In this document: positions 23,512 through 33,044 of the stretch, in pieces
Numbering within the stretch: the stretch's first letter is position 1
Layout of the letters: the number at the start of each line of letters is the position of its first letter
Translations under genes and position numbers: made by a program
From: Citrobacter amalonaticus
GTDB lineage: Bacteria; Pseudomonadota; Gammaproteobacteria; Enterobacterales; Enterobacteriaceae
Assembly (NCBI RefSeq): GCF_018323885.1
Contig: NZ_AP024585.1
Coordinates: 2,790,001-2,854,000 of the forward strand
Direction of reading: 5' to 3'
DNA: 64,000 nt
The notes under the pieces: generated by a model
What the model was told of the DNA's origin: nothing
Seen by the model: the letters and a program-made list of their open reading frames with translations, nothing else
Database searches by the model: none

Positions 23512-24423
23512 TTAGTGCGCAACCCCGCGCATTCTGGCAACGGCTTTCACCAGCAGCACAACGATGGCACCGATGATAAACCCCAATACCAGATTCAGCA
23601 GCGTCGGTAAAATCAACGCCACCACAGCATTTTGCTGCTGGGCAAACTGTTCAATGGCATGATGCAACGGCGCAATACCGTGTACCACAATTCCCCCGCC
23701 CACCAGGAACATGGCCAGCGTACCCACCACCGACAGTGACTTCATCAGCCACGGCGCGACAACCAGCAGCCCTTTCCCTAATGTCTGCGCCAGCACGCTG
23801 GCTTTTTCTGCCAGCCAGTACCCCATATCATCCAGCTTAACGATGAGACCAACCAGGCCATAAACGCCAATGGTCACCACCAGCGCGATGCCTGACAAAA
23901 CCAGCACCTGGTTGAGCAACGGCGCCTCGGCCACAATCCCGAGCGTGATCGCCACGATCTCTGCCGAGAGTATAAAGTCGGTTCGCACTGCGCCTTTGAT
24001 TTTATCTTTCTCAAACGCCAGCGGATCCTGCGCCGCCAGCGCTTCCAGCCGCCGCTGTCGCTCAGCCGGATCTTCTTTGTGTTTTCGCGATTCGAAGGTG
24101 TGCAGGACTTTCTCCACGCCCTCAAAACAGAGGAAGGCGCCGCCAATCATCAACAACGGCGTAATCGCCCAGGGAATAAAGGCGCTGATGAGCAGCGCCA
24201 GCGGCACCAGGATCACTTTGTTAACCAGCGAGCCTTTCGCAACGCTCCAGACCACCGGCAACTCGCGGTTTGCTCTTACCCCCGTCACCTGCTGCGCGTT
24301 AAGCGACAGGTCATCCCCCAGTACACCAGCGGTTTTCTTCGCGGCCAGTTTGCCCATCATCGAGATGTCATCCAACAGCGTGGCGATATCATCGAGTAAG
24401 GTCAGTAAGCTACTTCCTGCCAA
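23512..24423 (-). CDS. yedI: DUF808 inner-membrane protein YedI
   Basis: 303-residue integral membrane protein with about five hydrophobic segments and a charged cytoplasmic stretch ([18 protein letters not shown], about 103-120). It begins [19 protein letters not shown], the family signature. Function is not known. It is a single gene divergent from yedA with a 177-base spacer. Confidence 0.92.
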   Translation of the reverse strand: MAGSSLLTLLDDIATLLDDISMMGKLAAKKTAGVLGDDLSLNAQQVTGVRANRELPVVWSVAKGSLVNKVILVPLALLISAFIPWAITPLLMIGGAFLCFEGVEKVLHTFESRKHKEDPAERQRRLEALAAQDPLAFEKDKIKGAVRTDFILSAEIVAITLGIVAEAPLLNQVLVLSGIALVVTIGVYGLVGLIVKLDDMGYWLAEKASVLAQTLGKGLLVVAPWLMKSLSVVGTLAMFLVGGGIVVHGIAPLHHAIEQFAQQQNAVVALILPTLLNLVLGFIIGAIVVLLVKAVARMRGVAH

Positions 24424-24600
24424 AATTATTCCCTCATTTTTTTATTCTTGAAGCGTTAAGTATGGAGTAAAACACGCGAGGCCGAAACTGGTGTTATTCG
24501 TCAACATTTTTTTAACAAGACGCATGAATTATATCACTCGCCAGCCTGATAGTTTTCGCGTTTACTATGTCGCTTGTTAGCGTTTTTCACGTGAGGGATT

Positions 24601-25521
24601 ATGCGTTTCAGGCAGTTGTTACCGCTTTTCAGCGCGCTGTTCGCGCTGTATATCATCTGGGGTTCCACCTATTTCGTCATCCGTATCGGTGTGGAAAGTT
24701 GGCCGCCGCTGATGATGGCTGGCGTGCGCTTTCTCGCCGCCGGGGGACTGTTAACCGCCTTTTTACTACTGCGCGGCCATAAACTGCCGCCGCTTCGTCC
24801 TCTGCTTAACGCGGCGCTGATTGGTATTTTACTGCTGGCCGTCGGCAACGGTCTGGTTACCCTGGCGGAGCATCAAAACGTCCCTTCCGGGATCGCGGCG
24901 GTCGTGGTGGCGACGGTGCCGCTATTCACTCTGTGCTTTAGCCATTTCTTTGGCATTAAAACCCGCAGGCTCGAATGGCTGGGGATTGCGATTGGGCTGG
25001 CGGGGATCGTGATGCTCAACAGCGGTGGTAATCTGAGCGGCAATCCGTGGGGGGCGATATTAATTCTGATCGGTTCGATCAGTTGGGCGTTTGGCTCCGT
25101 CTACGGTTCGCGTATTACGCTACCGGTGGGGATGATGGCCGGCGCAATAGAGATGCTCGCCGCCGGGATCGTACTGATGTGTGCCTCACTGCTCAGCGGT
25201 GAAAAACTGACCGCGCTGCCGTCGCTGTCAGGCTTGCTGGCGGTCGGTTACCTGGCGTTGTTCGGTTCCATCATTGCCATCAATGCCTATATGTATTTGA
25301 TCCGTAACGTCAGCCCCGCGCTGGCAACCAGTTATGCCTATGTGAATCCGGTCGTTGCGGTGTTACTGGGGACGGGACTGGGAGGTGAACGTCTGGCGCC
25401 GATTGAATGGCTGGCGCTGGGGGTCATTGTCTTTGCGGTCGTTCTGGTCACGTTGGGGAAATACCTTTTCCCGGCCAAACCGATGCCTGACGCGGTGGAA
25501 AACAAAAAAACGTTACAGTAA
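24601..25521 (+). CDS. yedA: EamA-family transporter YedA
   Basis: Drug/metabolite transporter superfamily member, 306 residues, ten predicted transmembrane helices in two EamA repeats (first about 10-140, second about 155-290). E. coli YedA can promote amino-acid export when overexpressed; the substrate here is unproven. The start ATG follows GTGAGGGATT. The last 9 bases overlap the end of convergent vsr. Confidence 0.92.
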   Translation: MRFRQLLPLFSALFALYIIWGSTYFVIRIGVESWPPLMMAGVRFLAAGGLLTAFLLLRGHKLPPLRPLLNAALIGILLLAVGNGLVTLAEHQNVPSGIAAVVVATVPLFTLCFSHFFGIKTRRLEWLGIAIGLAGIVMLNSGGNLSGNPWGAILILIGSISWAFGSVYGSRITLPVGMMAGAIEMLAAGIVLMCASLLSGEKLTALPSLSGLLAVGYLALFGSIIAINAYMYLIRNVSPALATSYAYVNPVVAVLLGTGLGGERLAPIEWLALGVIVFAVVLVTLGKYLFPAKPMPDAVENKKTLQ

Positions 25522-25980
25522 ATGCATCCCCTGAGTGTCGATCTGCGCGGGCGCGCCGCCGCCGCAGATCCACTCTTCAAGACGTTCTGACAGCGCAGCG
25601 TCGCTAAGCTTTTCCCGTCCGCGTAGCGCACATTCCCAGACGATCAGCACCCGCCAGCCCAGTTCCTGTAAATGCTGGATATCGCGGCGATCGCGCGCCA
25701 CGTTTTTACCAATCTTATCCAGCCAGAAATCGGTGCGCGTCGCGGGCACTTTGAACAGATAACAGTGATGATGGTGCCAGAAACAGCCGTGGGTAAAAAT
25801 GACGCAGCGATACTCATCCACCACAAAATCAGGACGACCGGGTAGTGAAGCATCCTGAACGCGATAGTCGAGCCCCTGCTCCGTCAGCAGCCCCGCCAGT
25901 CGTTTTTCGATAGCCGTATCGCGGGTTGCAATGGCCCGCATGTTTTTACTGCGCGTTGCCTTATCGTGAACGTCCGCCAT
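25513..25980 (-). CDS. vsr: Very short patch repair endonuclease Vsr
   Basis: Nicks 5' of T:G mismatches that arise when Dcm-made 5-methylcytosine deaminates. The product is 155 residues. The start [16 protein letters not shown] is fixed by homology; a longer frame runs back into dcm but is not used. The catalytic region [20 protein letters not shown] (about 50-69) holds the active-site Asp and zinc-binding residues. It overlaps the dcm 3' end by 20 bases, the conserved dcm-vsr coupling. Confidence 0.96.
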   Translation of the reverse strand: MADVHDKATRSKNMRAIATRDTAIEKRLAGLLTEQGLDYRVQDASLPGRPDFVVDEYRCVIFTHGCFWHHHHCYLFKVPATRTDFWLDKIGKNVARDRRDIQHLQELGWRVLIVWECALRGREKLSDAALSERLEEWICGGGAPAQIDTQGMHLL

Positions 25981-27394
25981 GAGCGCTCTCTTGCTGCCGT
26001 AACGCGACCGCCGCATTAATGTTCTCTTCCAGCAATTTCGCCACGGCGGCGAACGCGGGCACGACCACCGAGTTTCCAAACTGGCGATAGGCCTGGGTGT
26101 CAGAAACAGGGATACGGAACTGGTATCCCTGCGGCGACTCGAAGCCCATTAGTCGTGCGCACTCTCTCGGCGTCAGGCGACGTGGACGATGCTGTTGATT
26201 TTGCGGATCGTCGAAATTCACTTCCCCGGTAGCGAAATCCCAACCGCGGTCGATCAGAATTTCAGCACCATCTTTGTAATAGCGCGCGGAAAGCGTTCGC
26301 GTCACGCTATTCGGATTCGCTGGATCGACCATGCCGTAGCCAAAACCGTTACCTTTCGCCTGATGTTTTTTCGCGTAGCGGTAGAGATATTTCCACAGTA
26401 CAGGCGTCAACACATATTTGGCTTCAACCACTGGTTCCAGTAATTCCGCCAGCGTCGTCCGCCGCGGCGGGTAACGCGTGCTGATGTTACGCAGGGTAAA
26501 ATCGCGCTTCAGGTTCAGATCGCGACGAAACCCGACTAGCACGATGCGTTCCCGGTGCTGCGGCAAAAAATGTTTGCCGTCGATGATTTTCGGATCGTCC
26601 GGGCCATTATCCTCTGCATCGGCAACGTCGTAACCCAGAGCGTCCAGCGTCTGCATAATAATGCGGAACGTTTTGCCCTGATCGTGGCTCTTCAGGTTTT
26701 TCACGTTTTCCAGAACAAAAATCGGTGGACGGCGGGCATCGATGATTCGCACAACGTCAAAGAACAGTGTTCCCTGAGTATCGCAGGCAAAACCGTGGGC
26801 GCGTCCCAGCGCATTTTTCTTCGACACCCCGGCAAGGGAAAACGGCTGGCACGGAAAGCCTGCCAGCAGAACATCATGTTGCGGCACATGCTGACGAATA
26901 TGGTCCGCCGCCTGACTGTCGCTGACACCTTCGCGATGGCTGAGCGTGATGTCGCGAATGTCTTCATTAAAGTGGTGGCTGGCCGGGTCGCAGTAATAGT
27001 TTGCTTTATAGGTACGCACCGCATGTTTGTTCCACTCGCTGGTAAACACACACTGCCCGCCTATCGCCTCAAATCCGCGACGAATACCGCCAATACCGGC
27101 AAAGAGATCGATAAAGCGGAAGGCATAGTGCGGATGGTGCGCTGGCGGCGTGGGCAACAGGGTACGCAAAAACCCCGACTCTCGTTCGCTTAATCGGTGC
27201 CAGGCGGAGGCATTCGCCACCACGCGCTTTAAAATGGCCGGACTCCAGTGGTTCTCGCCGATTCCATTCAGATGAGTCACCAGCGTTTTAACATCATAAA
27301 TTTCCAACAATTTCGCCAATAACGCCTGCGCAACGTCTGCATTGCTGTCTGTTGCGGGAACCAGCGAACCTGTTACTGAAAGATTTTGCTGCAT
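25961..27394 (-). CDS. dcm: DNA (cytosine-5)-methyltransferase Dcm
   Basis: Orphan methyltransferase that modifies the inner C of CCWGG. The product is 477 residues. AdoMet motif I is [20 protein letters not shown] (about 92). The catalytic motif IV is [11 protein letters not shown] with its Cys, motif VI is ENVKNL, motif VIII is QHRERI, and motif X comes near the C-terminus ([11 protein letters not shown]). Its partner vsr overlaps downstream. Confidence 0.97.
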   Translation of the reverse strand: MQQNLSVTGSLVPATDSNADVAQALLAKLLEIYDVKTLVTHLNGIGENHWSPAILKRVVANASAWHRLSERESGFLRTLLPTPPAHHPHYAFRFIDLFAGIGGIRRGFEAIGGQCVFTSEWNKHAVRTYKANYYCDPASHHFNEDIRDITLSHREGVSDSQAADHIRQHVPQHDVLLAGFPCQPFSLAGVSKKNALGRAHGFACDTQGTLFFDVVRIIDARRPPIFVLENVKNLKSHDQGKTFRIIMQTLDALGYDVADAEDNGPDDPKIIDGKHFLPQHRERIVLVGFRRDLNLKRDFTLRNISTRYPPRRTTLAELLEPVVEAKYVLTPVLWKYLYRYAKKHQAKGNGFGYGMVDPANPNSVTRTLSARYYKDGAEILIDRGWDFATGEVNFDDPQNQQHRPRRLTPRECARLMGFESPQGYQFRIPVSDTQAYRQFGNSVVVPAFAAVAKLLEENINAAVALRQQESAHGGRSR

Positions 27395-27444
27395 ATCGTT
27401 AACCGACCAAAAAAGAGTGGCGTCAGGTTAACATAAAATTGGCC

Positions 27445-28143
27445 TCACGAGTGGCTGGGACTAAACGTGCGGATCACCGCCGGATCGACAGATTCGTATT
27501 CCCCTTTTAGCTCCGCGCTCAGTTTTGCCATGTAGTTCACCAGGAAGCCGGCATTATGCCGGGCCAGTTCCCGGCCACGCTCGGTTTGCATGGTGTCGGG
27601 CAACGCCAGTAATTTGGTCTGGAAGTGATCAAGGGCAAACTGTTTATCGTTGAGCGCTCTCCGCTCGGCGAAGGGGTCTTCGCCATCAAAAAGCGCCACG
27701 CCTAACGCGCCGGAAACGGCAAAAACACGCGCCAACCCAATCGCGCCCAGCGCTTCAAGCCTGTCGGCATCCTGAACAATTTTCGCTTCCAACGTGAGGG
27801 GGGCAATATTTGCGCTAAAACTGTGGGCTTCAATCGCATGGCAAACCGAGGCCAGTTGCGACTCGGGGAAAGCAGGAAAATCACGGATGAGGAGACGGCG
27901 GGTTTCTGCCGCCGCCAGGACCGACGAGCGATGACGATCCGGATGATTTTTGGCAAGGCTGACAATGTCATGAAAATAACACGCGGTCAGCACGACCAGC
28001 TCATCGACCGTCTGTCCCTCCATCAACTGTCGGGATGTCGCCCAGACGCGGCGGAAGTGAAAAATATCATGCGCGGCGTCCTGCCGGGTGTGATGATGGC
28101 AAAGCCATGCTTCAAATTGTGATTGCCAGTGCTGAAGATCCAC
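27445..28143 (-). CDS. yedJ: HD-domain phosphohydrolase YedJ
   Basis: 232-residue HD-superfamily protein. The metal ligands are seen as [12 protein letters not shown] (about 23) and [10 protein letters not shown] (about 51, the HD pair), with a later [12 protein letters not shown] (Asp about 130). E. coli YedJ is considered a phosphohydrolase; a nucleotide-type substrate is likely but not shown. It is a single gene on the minus strand between dcm and yedR. Confidence 0.92.
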   Translation of the reverse strand: MDLQHWQSQFEAWLCHHHTRQDAAHDIFHFRRVWATSRQLMEGQTVDELVVLTACYFHDIVSLAKNHPDRHRSSVLAAAETRRLLIRDFPAFPESQLASVCHAIEAHSFSANIAPLTLEAKIVQDADRLEALGAIGLARVFAVSGALGVALFDGEDPFAERRALNDKQFALDHFQTKLLALPDTMQTERGRELARHNAGFLVNYMAKLSAELKGEYESVDPAVIRTFSPSHS

Positions 28144-28195
28144 AGTGCCTCCCGTACGTTAAGAAAGGCTACAGTAGCAAGTTTCTCCGGCAGCT

Positions 28196-28465
28196 TCACG
28201 TTGGCTGACGACGCGGGCGCGTATACCAGGCGATGCCGCCAAGAATCAGCCCCACCAGCCCAAGTACCAGAAACCCCAGCAAAGCCCCCATCCATTTTCC
28301 GCTGGTTGAGCCAAGCGAACTTTCAAATCCGGCAACCGGAATTGACTGGATGTGGCTGATCACCCAGGCATAACGAAGCATGGCCCAGACAAAATAGACG
28401 CAGAAAGCGTAAAACACCCACAATGCCAGTTTACCGCCCAGACTCCGCGTTGCTTTTTCTTCCAT
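28196..28465 (-). CDS. yedR: Inner-membrane protein YedR
   Basis: Small membrane protein of unknown function, about 89 residues from MEEKATRSLGGKLALW. It has two hydrophobic segments (about 12-33 and 58-80) and a basic tail (YTRPRRQPT). The start is uncertain: in-frame Met codons at 28486 and 28609 would add 7 or 48 residues. I chose the Met next to the first membrane segment. It is the last conserved gene before the porin. Confidence 0.75.
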   Translation of the reverse strand: MEEKATRSLGGKLALWVFYAFCVYFVWAMLRYAWVISHIQSIPVAGFESSLGSTSGKWMGALLGFLVLGLVGLILGGIAWYTRPRRQPT

Positions 28466-28759
28466 ACTGCTCAAAGGAAACTCCATTTTTGTGACGTAAC
28501 TCGAAAGATTTTTTTGCTCTTTTTTGTGATTATAGTCACATTTTTCTGTTCTGTGCGTCACAATATAGCCACGAATCATTGATTTTGCAGATGTATTGAT
28601 CCAGGGCAATTTTAGTTATGTCACAAAACACTCTGTTATTTCCATTTATTTTCAAAAATATCCAGACTCCTGTTTATTTACTCATATCATAAACAAATAA
28701 AACGCCAACCCATCAATCTGGTTTTTGTTTTATATTAATCATGGCACTATAAACGTGTT

Positions 28760-28818
28760 ATTAGCCTTTTTATCATTTAATCATTTTTTTATAACCGGCA
28801 TTTATGCCGGTTTTTTTT
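28760..28818 (+). ncRNA. Candidate small RNA upstream of the porin
   Basis: TTGTTT-N17-TATAAA at 28725-28753 could start a transcript near 28760, and a strong intrinsic terminator ends it at 28818. That would give an RNA of about 59 nt with a single-stranded A/U-rich 5' part, the usual shape of an Hfq-dependent sRNA. It does not read as MicF, MicC or RybB. It is a prediction only. Confidence 0.4.
28793..28818 (+). terminator. Intrinsic terminator upstream of the porin
   Basis: AACCGGCA-TTTA-TGCCGGTT followed by T8. It has a perfect 8-bp stem and lies in the plus orientation with no upstream protein gene on that strand, which is why a small RNA is suspected. Confidence 0.88.
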
Positions 28819-29112
28819 AATTATCACACTCGGCAAATGGGTACGATTGTCATCTGGAAAACATCCAAGTCATCAATATCAAAGCAAAAAAGAATAAATA
28901 TTTGATATTAAACCATAAATATCATGAATTTGTTTTATATTTATCATGCAATATGAATTATAAATACCCATATTGAAACATTTAGAAATATTTAAAATAC
29001 AATTGTTACATGTTATTTTTAAAATAAAATGAACTCCTGGAATAGTATCCAGACGTGCTCTTCTGGAAAGCAGCACTTATTCATGAAGATTATTATCATA
29101 AGGGAATACATA

Positions 29113-30294
29113 ATGAAAAGAAAAGTATTGGCAATGCTCGTTCCAGCATTATTGATTGCTGGCGCAGCCCATTCTGCTGAAGTCTATAATAAAGACGGCA
29201 ATAAACTGGACCTCTATGGGAAAGTGGATGGACTGCACTACTTCTCAGACAACACTGACAGTGATGGCGACATGTCCTATGTGCGTCTGGGCTTCAAGGG
29301 TGAAACCCAGATCATGGATCAACTGACTGGTTACGGTCAGTGGGAATATAACATTAACGCAAGCGGTACCGAAGGTGACAAAGGCGATTCCGCAACGCGT
29401 CTGGGCTTCGCGGGTTTAGGTTTCGGTCAGAATGGTACCTTCGACTATGGTCGTAACTACGGCGTGGTTTATGACGTCGAAGCGTGGACTGATATGCTGC
29501 CGGAATTTGGTGGTGACTCCTACACCCAGACCGACGTCTATATGCTGGGTCGTACTAACGGCGTAGCCACCTACCGTAACAAAGGCTTTTTTGGTCAGGT
29601 TGATGGCCTGAACTTCGCGCTGCAGTATCAGGGCAACAATGAAGGCGCAAGTTTTGGCCAGGAAGGCTCGGGCAATAGCACAAATCGTAAACTGGCCCAG
29701 GAAAACGGCGACGGTTTCGGTATGTCCACCTCTTATGACTTTGACTTCGGTTTAAGCCTGGGTGCTGCCTATTCTTCATCTGACCGCACGGATGATCAGG
29801 TTTCTCGCGGATATGGCGATCGTTCTCGTGCCAACAACTACGCCGGTGGTGAAACAGCTGAAGCCTGGACCATTGGCGCGAAATATGACGCGAACAATAT
29901 CTATCTGGCCACGATGTATGCCGAAACTCGCAACATGACCTATTACGGCGGCGGTAAAGGTGAAACCAATGGCGGTATTGCCAACCAGACCAAAAACTTT
30001 GAAGCGGTTGCACAGTACCAGTTCGATTTCGGTCTGCGCCCTTCTATCGCCTACCTGGTATCTAAAGGGAAGGAACTGGGTGGTCAGGATCATGATGGTG
30101 ATGGTAACCCACGCTACACCGACAAAGATCTGGTGAAATACGTTGATGTAGGTATGACTTACTACTTCAACAAAAACATGTCCACCTACGTTGATTACAA
30201 AATCAACCTGCTGGATAACGATGACCACTTCTATGCAGACAATGGCATCGCGACCGATGACATCGTTGCTGTGGGCTTAGTGTATCAGTTCTAA
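29113..30294 (+). CDS. General porin, OmpC/OmpS1-like
   Basis: Outer-membrane trimeric 16-stranded beta-barrel for small hydrophilic solutes; 393 residues. The signal peptide [20 protein letters not shown] ends near [17 protein letters not shown]. The loop 3 constriction motif PEFGGD (about 136) is present. The last residue is Phe (GLVYQF), the BAM recognition signal. Position after yedR and sequence recall Salmonella OmpS1 and E. coli YedS; the exact orthologue is not certain. AAGGGAA precedes the start, and a terminator follows directly. Confidence 0.93.
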   Translation: MKRKVLAMLVPALLIAGAAHSAEVYNKDGNKLDLYGKVDGLHYFSDNTDSDGDMSYVRLGFKGETQIMDQLTGYGQWEYNINASGTEGDKGDSATRLGFAGLGFGQNGTFDYGRNYGVVYDVEAWTDMLPEFGGDSYTQTDVYMLGRTNGVATYRNKGFFGQVDGLNFALQYQGNNEGASFGQEGSGNSTNRKLAQENGDGFGMSTSYDFDFGLSLGAAYSSSDRTDDQVSRGYGDRSRANNYAGGETAEAWTIGAKYDANNIYLATMYAETRNMTYYGGGKGETNGGIANQTKNFEAVAQYQFDFGLRPSIAYLVSKGKELGGQDHDGDGNPRYTDKDLVKYVDVGMTYYFNKNMSTYVDYKINLLDNDDHFYADNGIATDDIVAVGLVYQF

Positions 30295-30312
30295 TCGCCA
30301 GAATAATTCCAG

Positions 30313-30335
30313 GCCCGCTTCCGGCGGGCTTTTTT
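30313..30335 (+). terminator. Terminator after the porin
   Basis: GCCCGC-TTCCG-GCGGGC followed by T6, 18 bases after the porin stop codon. A standard intrinsic terminator. Confidence 0.92.
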
Positions 30336-30347
30336 GTGCCTGAAATG

Positions 30348-30710
30348 TCACTCAGTATTGAGCTTGTCGCCATTTTCCCGCATCCAGTCAGCCAGAGGCG
30401 CCAGTGCACCATGCATGGTCAATCCCAATGGCGTTATCTGATACTCAACGCGCGGTGGAATTTCCGGATAAACTGTACGTGACACCAGTCCGCGTAATTC
30501 AAATAAACGCAGCTGTTTTGTCAGCTCTTTTTGCGTAATGGGGGCTGCAGCCCGCAATAACTCGCCGAAACGCACCGGGGCATTCAGTACGATCAGACGG
30601 TACAAAATCGGTATTGCCCACTTTCCGGAGACCAGACTGACGAAGCGAGTCATCGGACAGGGTTGATGCTGAACATTTTTCTCCGTTACACCGTCGGCTG
30701 ATTCCGCCAT
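30348..30710 (-). CDS. HxlR-family transcriptional regulator
   Basis: 120-residue winged-helix regulator of the HxlR/YodB type. The family core is seen as CPMTRFVSLVSGKWAIPILY (about 18-37) and FGELLRAAAPITQKELTKQL (about 48-67), with the wing at about 78-92 (VYPEIPPRVEYQITPLG). Cys18 sits where redox-sensing members keep a reactive cysteine. It is divergent from the dehydrogenase gene, with an operator-like palindrome between them, so it probably represses that gene in response to an electrophile or other signal. Confidence 0.9.
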   Translation of the reverse strand: MAESADGVTEKNVQHQPCPMTRFVSLVSGKWAIPILYRLIVLNAPVRFGELLRAAAPITQKELTKQLRLFELRGLVSRTVYPEIPPRVEYQITPLGLTMHGALAPLADWMRENGDKLNTE

Positions 30711-30728
30711 AGCACACCTCTTGCCTCT

Positions 30729-30767
30729 TTAGTATCCATTTGGTACCTGGTTTCCTTTAGATACTAA
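30729..30767. promoter_or_regulatory. Operator-like inverted repeat between hxlR-type gene and SDR
   Basis: TTAGTATC (30729-30736) and GATACTAA (30760-30767) are perfect inverted arms 23 bases apart. A GGTACC palindrome (30742-30747) lies between them. The right arm lies just upstream of a TATAGT -10 (30774-30779) serving the dehydrogenase gene, a position suited to repression. Confidence 0.6.
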
Positions 30768-30811
30768 CGTTTCTATAGTGCATTCTCCAGAGACAATTCA
30801 GGAGAAGTAAA

Positions 30812-31561
30812 ATGGGTCGCTTAACAGGTAAATATACGCTCATTACAGGCGGGACCAGTGGTATTGGTCTGGCAACTGCGCAGGAGTTTATTGCCGAAGG
30901 CGCGCATGTCGCTGTCACAGGGCGCAATCCCGGCACGCTCGCTCAAGCCCAACGCATTCTGGGTGACAGCGCATGGGTGATTGCCACCGATGCCGGGGAT
31001 ATTCAGGCACAAAAAGGGCTGGCAGAAACCCTCGCTTCGCGTTGGCCGGGGCTGGATGCCGTTTTCGTCAATGCGGGTGACGTCACGCACGGACTGATCG
31101 AAGAGTGGGATGAGGCAAAGTGGGACCGCCTGATGCAAATCAATCTAAAGGGGCCTTTCTTTTTGCTGCAGGCACTGCTGCCACTTCTGAATAATCCCTC
31201 TTCCGTGATCCTTTGCGGCTCGGTCAGCGCGCATATTGGTCTGCCAACCAGCAGCGTTTACGCCGCCAGTAAGGCCGGATTATTATCGCTCGCACGCACA
31301 CTGTCGGCAGAACTCTTACCCCGGGGAATACGCGTTAATGGCTTAAGTCCAGGCCCAGTTGCCACACCCGCGCTTAATAAGCTGGGACTTAGTGAAGAAG
31401 CGCAGCGCACGCTGCAAAGTGACATTGCCAGCCTGGTGCCTCTGGGACGCATGGGTACGCCAACGGAACTGGCGAAGGCCGCGCTCTATCTGGCATCTGA
31501 TGAGTCGGGTTATACCGTAGGTACGGAACTACTGGTAGATGGTGGAACCGGCAATCTGTGA
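30812..31561 (+). CDS. Short-chain dehydrogenase/reductase
   Basis: Classical SDR, 249 residues. The cofactor motif is TGGTSGIGLATA (about 14), the NAG motif reads FVNAGDV (about 88), the catalytic Ser is in LCGSVSAH, and YAASK (about 150) holds the Tyr/Lys pair. A C-terminal VDGG is present. NADP use is suggested by TGRNP after beta-2. The substrate is unknown. GGAG lies 7 bases before the ATG. It is controlled, by context, by the divergent HxlR-type regulator. Confidence 0.92.
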   Translation: MGRLTGKYTLITGGTSGIGLATAQEFIAEGAHVAVTGRNPGTLAQAQRILGDSAWVIATDAGDIQAQKGLAETLASRWPGLDAVFVNAGDVTHGLIEEWDEAKWDRLMQINLKGPFFLLQALLPLLNNPSSVILCGSVSAHIGLPTSSVYAASKAGLLSLARTLSAELLPRGIRVNGLSPGPVATPALNKLGLSEEAQRTLQSDIASLVPLGRMGTPTELAKAALYLASDESGYTVGTELLVDGGTGNL

Positions 31562-32159
31562 TTCCAGGCTTCCTGGCTGTTCGTGATCGTCATTGAAAAT
31601 GTGACGAACATAATGGCGCTGAAGGGAACTTCGGCGTTATATCTCTGTTCGTTTTACTCAACGGGACGTGTGTCACTGACAACAGGAAGGGTAAGTGTTT
31701 GAATAGTGGCGGAGAGAGGGGGATTTGAACCCCCGGTGGAGTTGCCCCCACTCCGGTTTTCGAGACCGTCCTGATCTATATAAAACTCATAAACTTATCT
31801 TCGAAATTGAGAAAATTGTTTATTGTTTGTACTCGGTTTTTTCAGCGAGTTACGTAAATCATCCATGTCATTTTCTCATCATTTTTTTAAAGTATTGAGA
31901 TAAGACTAGATAACTTTCCTGATGTGAATGGATGTCAGATCACCGGACAATCATCATCATTGAGCCTTCTGAATATATAGAGGCCTAAAGTCCGCCTTGA
32001 TCGAACAGCGGAAGTTCACCAATGTGGCTCTGCCCCCGAATATGTTCCAATCATGATCAGGAATAATCGGCTTCTGAATTGTGTGCGAGTGTGAATTTTC
32101 AACAAGATCCAGTGGATAGTTAATAGTGTATCATATAGCCCTTACCTGGAGGGTTCATG
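31562..32159. other. Spacer with integration junction
   Basis: 598 bases with no convincing protein gene. It contains the tRNA-Ser 3' fragment at 31707-31768. To its right the DNA becomes AT-rich and unlike the chromosome, marking the start of foreign DNA. I see no readable integrase remnant. Confidence 0.7.
31707..31768 (-). repeat. tRNA-Ser(CGA) 3' fragment, attachment-site half
   Basis: On the minus strand the sequence matches serU from the anticodon stem to the end (CGGTCTCGAAAACCGG, the variable arm, GGGGGTTCAAATCCCCC and CCA). The 5' half (acceptor, D-arm) is absent and replaced by unrelated sequence. This is the scar left when an element integrates at the tRNA 3' end. The intact serU is expected at the far end of the element, outside the window. 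Confidence 0.9.
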
Positions 32160-32729
32160 ATGGAACAATACGATTTCAAGAATGCTACATATCAGATTGG
32201 TAAACACGAAGCTGGGCACTGGTTGGCTGCATTCAAATTAGGATGGAAGCCGCGAAACATAGAAATCAGAGTTCCTTTCCATGAAAAGGGACATTTCGGA
32301 TCAACGCTTACCAGTTTTAAAACGTCTCTGACTAGTATTGCCGATGTGCGTAGCTATGCGTTGGGGCGAGTTAAAATTTTATATTCAGGTGCTTATGCTG
32401 AGCATTTTGATGGTAAAGAATTCAATTTTGACAGTATTTTAAGCGATTTCAAGCCAGGAGGTGGGGCGTACTCTGACTATTGGAAAGCCGAGGAAATTTA
32501 TTTTTTCTATCACAACTGTCTCGAGCATTCTGCGGGTTGGGAGGAAGAGTTCAAACCCATAATTTATGATGTGCAAATGATGGTTCAAATGCATTTCAAT
32601 TTCATAAATAGCGTAGGATTACATCTGGCGGAACTGGCTCACCAGCCAGGTGATGTTATTACCATGCCAGGTGAAAAGCTTGTTGAGATCTTCAATAGAT
32701 CTAAGATTTCCTTGCCTGATTTTTCATGA
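32160..32729 (+). CDS. Stand-alone FtsH-type (M41-like) metallopeptidase homologue
   Basis: 189-residue protein with no AAA+ domain. GKHEAGHWLAAF (about 16-27) carries the HExxH zinc motif of family M41. SGAYAEHF and GGGAYSDYWKAEEI (about 105) resemble the FtsH segments AGRAAEE and TGASNDxxxAT, where Asp is the third zinc ligand. So the protease fold seems complete without the ATPase or membrane anchor. The second of two ATGs has the better spacing to GGAGGG. The gene is alone between two tRNA fragments. Substrate and role are unknown. Confidence 0.75.
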   Translation: MEQYDFKNATYQIGKHEAGHWLAAFKLGWKPRNIEIRVPFHEKGHFGSTLTSFKTSLTSIADVRSYALGRVKILYSGAYAEHFDGKEFNFDSILSDFKPGGGAYSDYWKAEEIYFFYHNCLEHSAGWEEEFKPIIYDVQMMVQMHFNFINSVGLHLAELAHQPGDVITMPGEKLVEIFNRSKISLPDFS

Positions 32730-32928
32730 ATGGTGATACTTTTCGCCTAAGCCAACCCTAAATAGTTGGTTAATTTGGAGATGCAGACAAGTAGCGAATT
32801 GGAGATCCAACTTATCAAAAGCTGACGCGTTGCGATTACCCGAGGCGGCCGATAAAATTTGCCCACAATATGTAAACTTGTCAGAACCACTAAACATCCG
32901 CTCTTGGCACACAGCAGCCTTTTAGACA

Positions 32929-32986
32929 TTAGCACTCCGTCATGGGGTGTCGGGGGTCGGAGGTTCAAATCCTCTCGTTCCGACCA
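32929..32986 (+). repeat. tRNA-Pro(GGG)-like 3' segment, attachment-site candidate
   Basis: CGTCATGGGGTGTCGGGGG followed by TCGGAGGTTCAAATCC and ending CGACCA matches proL from the anticodon stem onward. One change lies in the acceptor strand (GTTCCG for GTGCCG). The preceding bases (GGCAC..AGCAGCCT..TAGC) only loosely resemble the 5' half, with insertions, so a functional tRNA is unlikely. It sits at the prophage edge and is probably an att core. Confidence 0.8.
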
Positions 32987-33000
32987 AAATTCCCCTTAAG

Positions 33001-33027
33001 AACCAGCCTTTTACGGCTGGTTTTTTT
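33001..33027 (+). terminator. Terminator after the tRNA-Pro-like segment
   Basis: AACCAGCC-TTTTAC-GGCTGGTT followed by a T-run, 15 bases past the CCA end. Such hairpins usually follow tRNA genes, so it may have been carried along with the tRNA 3' end. Confidence 0.88.
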
Positions 33028-33044
33028 ATGCCTGAAATTTGTAC

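Larger units (their letters stand above)
28610..29112. other. AT-rich leader region upstream of the porin
   Basis: 503 bp without a credible protein gene, strongly AT-rich. It contains an intrinsic terminator (28793-28818) with a possible promoter before it, and an OmpR/H-NS-type AT-rich leader before the porin. Regulator sites cannot be placed with confidence. Confidence 0.6.

Noticed and set aside
25981..26079. N-terminal extension of vsr into dcm
   Set aside because: The frame is open only by chance. Vsr homologues start at MADVHDK, and the extra residues are Arg/Trp-rich shadow of dcm.
31769..32150. Integrase remnant next to the tRNA-Ser fragment
   Set aside because: All frames are broken and none shows tyrosine-recombinase motifs, so I cannot support it.
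32724..32912. Short minus-strand frame of 62 codons beside the tRNA-Pro-like segment
   Set aside because: No ribosome site, no recognisable protein features, and it lies in a scrambled tRNA/att region.
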